From an uncultured bacterium (lineage in GTDB: Bacteria; Cyanobacteriota; Vampirovibrionia; Gastranaerophilales; Gastranaerophilaceae), in contig OMVC01000216.1 in assembly GCA_900314375.1 (NCBI GenBank), positions 1 through 6,070 on the forward strand: 6,070 bases of DNA. Direction: 5' to 3'. This document shows positions 3,857-6,070 of this stretch, piece by piece (within the stretch, counting starts at the first letter, position 1; every line of letters starts with the position of its first letter). Under the pieces are notes generated by a model, which ran no database searches, had not been told where the DNA came from, and saw only the letters and a program-made list of their open reading frames with translations. The translations under genes and the position numbers were made by a program.

Positions 3857-5926
3857 TTACTTATTATTTAAAAAACCTGCCATTGTCGGTTTATTGGAAG
3901 GTATAAACGCAGCCTGAAAATCCATTGAAGGTTTTTGTTGACTTGCAAGCAATTTTTCTTTTGCCTTACGTTTATCAGTCATATACTTACACAAATCTGT
4001 TAAACCGATAATTAAACCCGGAACAAGTACTAATGTTGATAAAGCTCCAAAGAAACTGTTACAAGTTTTTGCACGATTCATCAATTTATTTGATTTTTTA
4101 AATAATTCATAGAATTTATCAAGATGTTTTGATTTTGTTTCTTTTGCCAAATGCAAAGCTTGTTTTATTTCTTCTTTTGTAGCATCAGCATAAGACTTTC
4201 CGTTGAAGTCTTTCAAAATATCTTCAACAACACTCTTAATTGCATCATCATTTGCAAGAGCTTTTTTGATATTACCGCCTGATTTTTCTATAAATTCAAC
4301 AAAACCGTCTACACCATTTCTATAATTTTGCAAGTTAGTATATTTGTATTCAAGTTGTTTGCTGGAAAGGATAGAATGTCTTGCATCAGAAGGATTCAAA
4401 TAATCCCATACTTTTTGAATTACGGAACGACCTTCCATATCTTTCTTATTTAAAGCAAGACCTGTCAGTTTTGTAAATCCGTCAGAGAACAATCTTGCCA
4501 GAGCTTTTGCACCAAATAATAATGCCGTAAATGCCGTCATATCACGGAGCATTATTTCGCCGTAATCATATTTATCTTGCGCATTTATCAATCTTGGCGG
4601 AATACAAGCACCATACAACAGAACCGCCATAGCATTACCCTGAATAATAGGTCCGTTCAATTCAAAAATATCAGAGATTGATTTTAATTTTTTACCGTTG
4701 AATACCCAATCTCCGGCTTTTTCGATTATACCCATTTTGCCGCCGAATGATACATTTTTTGATTTTTCGGCTTTTGGTTTGTCATTATCAGCTACTGAAT
4801 TTGTTTTATTATTTTGCAATGCCGGCTGTTCATCTCCTTCATAAGCCAAAGCAGGGTTTTTACCATGCGTACCCATATTATACAATTTAGGAATTTGAGT
4901 ATAGAAAGCTGCAACTGTCAAAAACAGCCCAAGATTTGTCAATATTCTCGTTCCCATTTTATGTTTGGTGAATTGCTTCATTATATCTTCTATAGAAGCA
5001 TTCTTATTTTCTTTTAATGCTTTATGAACTGTTTTTACCGCATCATCAAAATAATTACCCAAAGCAGTCGTCAATTCGCCAATAGAACCATGCTTTAAAT
5101 CTTTTCCGTTTGATGCGGAGAATGCAGCTGCCATGTCATTAGCTGTACCGCCAACTTTATTCTTTATCAAAGACATGAAATCATCTTCTAAAGACGAACC
5201 CAATTTTGCCAATTCATTTGCACGCTGTTTACGCTTTGAAAATCCTGCAAATTTACGACAGATTTCTTCTGTTTTTATTTGTTTTTCAGCAAAATCCGAC
5301 GCCTTTTTAGCAATTTCTTTTGCGCTCATTTGGTCATTTTTAGGCAAATTGGTATTTACACTTTTATCAATTACATCTTTAAATATTTCGGTATAGAAAG
5401 ATTTTCTGTCAGCATTGCCCGATTTTATAGCACCCATATTATCTTTTACAAAATCTGCAAATGTATTTTTAAATCCGTCTATATAATCCAGTCTGACACT
5501 ATTCATACGACCAAATTTTTTGTTAATTCCTTTTAATAAGAAATAAGGAATTACAAACGCACTTGGTCCGGTAATAATTTCTCTTAAACCTTCCTTGCGC
5601 GCATAAGCCCAATTCAATTCACGTTTTGGTTCACCGTTTTTATCTAAAATTTTGTTACCGTCTTCATCACGTTTAATTTTGCCGCCTCTTAACAAGCCTT
5701 TTCCAACACGAGGAGCGATAAAACCAATACCGTCCTGAATGCAGAAAGATGCCGCCAAGCCACCTGCTGCAATAAAATCCATCAATTTTACTATAGCATT
5801 AGGAGCTTTATAAGCGCCTGTAAATGCCACACTATTCCCGCCTTGATATGGGGCAGATGTCGCACTTTGATTATTGTGCTTATTATTCTTGATATTTAAG
5901 TTATGCCCTATTGAGTTTACCTGCAT
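3857..5926 (-). CDS. Unrecognised 689-residue polytopic membrane protein with two-fold layout
   Basis: I do not recognise a family. After an Asn-rich N-terminus comes NSVAFTGAYK (31-40), then hydrophobic segments at about 49-73 (ending IAPR) and 116-133. A charged, helical soluble region (about 135-325) follows, then a hydrophobic helix at about 328-346. A linker rich in Lys, Asn and Asp (350-390) leads to a second motif, NVSFGGKMG (391-399), and the same order recurs: helices at about 427-446 (with IPPR) and 463-482, a soluble helical region (about 484-620), and a helix at about 624-647. The tail is short and hydrophilic. Six membrane segments are likely, without a cleavable signal peptide. 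I see no catalytic motif or nucleotide-binding site. AGGG lies 5 bases before the ATG as a possible ribosome site. Codon composition resembles its neighbours. It could be a lineage-specific envelope protein. Confidence 0.75.
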   Translation of the reverse strand: MQVNSIGHNLNIKNNKHNNQSATSAPYQGGNSVAFTGAYKAPNAIVKLMDFIAAGGLAASFCIQDGIGFIAPRVGKGLLRGGKIKRDEDGNKILDKNGEPKRELNWAYARKEGLREIITGPSAFVIPYFLLKGINKKFGRMNSVRLDYIDGFKNTFADFVKDNMGAIKSGNADRKSFYTEIFKDVIDKSVNTNLPKNDQMSAKEIAKKASDFAEKQIKTEEICRKFAGFSKRKQRANELAKLGSSLEDDFMSLIKNKVGGTANDMAAAFSASNGKDLKHGSIGELTTALGNYFDDAVKTVHKALKENKNASIEDIMKQFTKHKMGTRILTNLGLFLTVAAFYTQIPKLYNMGTHGKNPALAYEGDEQPALQNNKTNSVADNDKPKAEKSKNVSFGGKMGIIEKAGDWVFNGKKLKSISDIFELNGPIIQGNAMAVLLYGACIPPRLINAQDKYDYGEIMLRDMTAFTALLFGAKALARLFSDGFTKLTGLALNKKDMEGRSVIQKVWDYLNPSDARHSILSSKQLEYKYTNLQNYRNGVDGFVEFIEKSGGNIKKALANDDAIKSVVEDILKDFNGKSYADATKEEIKQALHLAKETKSKHLDKFYELFKKSNKLMNRAKTCNSFFGALSTLVLVPGLIIGLTDLCKYMTDKRKAKEKLLASQQKPSMDFQAAFIPSNKPTMAGFLNNK

Positions 5927-5962
5927 AATCCCTACTATAATTCAAAACCTGCTACATATTAG
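5927..5962 (-). promoter_or_regulatory. Candidate promoter/ribosome site of the membrane protein gene
   Basis: On the minus strand TATAGT (5939-5934) is a good -10 match. The -35 position at 17 bp (5962-5957, CTAATA) is poor. AGGG (5935-5932) overlaps the -10 box and sits 5 bases before the ATG, so either the start of transcription is further upstream and AGGG is the Shine-Dalgarno, or transcription starts at about 5927 and the message is nearly leaderless. The sequence does not decide between these. The remaining 5963-6070 is AT-rich with no gene; it holds only a small perfect stem-loop TTGTT-TCGG-AACAA (6036-6049) lacking a T-run. Confidence 0.35.
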
Positions 5963-6070
5963 ATAAAAACAATATTTTGAAATTAATTGTTATTTTATCG
6001 GGTAATGTTTCAAAACTTTTACATTTATAAGAATGTTGTTTCGGAACAAGTGTAATTATTATACTTAATC

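Noticed and set aside
6036..6049. TTGTT/AACAA stem-loop near the window end
   Set aside because: Only 5 bp, no T-run, and no gene ends nearby within the window, so a terminator or operator role cannot be supported.

Overview
The window reads as AT-rich bacterial chromosome with short intergenic gaps and overlapping genes. I infer a gut-associated Gastranaerophilales/Melainabacteria-type bacterium (non-photosynthetic sister of Cyanobacteria). The reasons are low GC, Asn/Lys-rich proteins, and two proteins carrying short 'V-x-F-[TG]-G' or 'NPNFG' stretches in low-complexity regions, which I associate with that lineage. The assignment comes from style, not from a marker gene, and could be wrong.

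Layout. Positions 1-73 (minus) are the 5' part of a tRNA-Leu(UAG) whose last five acceptor bases, discriminator and CCA end lie outside the window. Positions 74-478 form a compact repeat array. A 26-bp sequence made of the 15-bp tRNA leader plus the first 11 bases of the tRNA occurs four times (63, 165, 309, 453). The first gap between copies holds a 76-bp hairpin-rich, tRNA-Leu-like relic. The next two gaps hold identical 118-bp modules of about 55% GC, so 165-308 and 309-452 are perfect 144-bp tandem copies. Positions 479-615 are AT-rich spacer with candidate promoters on both strands.

A plus-strand gene (616-1506, TTG start) encodes a CHAP-type cysteine peptidase/amidase with a long Asn/Ser/Tyr/Phe-rich N-terminus. 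Its 3' end overlaps the end of a minus-strand housekeeping operon read 3190 to 1490: a YbgC-like acyl-CoA thioesterase, an RluB/RsuA-family 23S/16S rRNA pseudouridine synthase, and dephospho-CoA kinase (CoaE). The three genes overlap by 19 and 8 bp, so translation is probably coupled. Divergent from this operon lies a Rex-type NADH/NAD+-responsive repressor (3235-3852). The 44-bp gap between them holds an imperfect inverted repeat with an outward-facing TATAAT at each end. Both inferred transcription starts fall at or within 3 bp of the ATG codons, suggesting leaderless or nearly leaderless mRNAs.

The last gene (5926-3857, minus) encodes a 689-residue polytopic membrane protein of no family I recognise. 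Its order of elements (motif, two hydrophobic helices, soluble helical region, one hydrophobic helix) appears twice, suggesting an internal duplication or fusion. It converges on rex with a 4-bp gap.

Most of the window is ordinary. The parts worth a second look are the tRNA-derived repeat array, the symmetric rex/thioesterase promoter, the two-fold architecture of the 689-residue protein, and the CHAP protein with no visible signal peptide. I see no CRISPR array, transposase, toxin-antitoxin pair or defence system.
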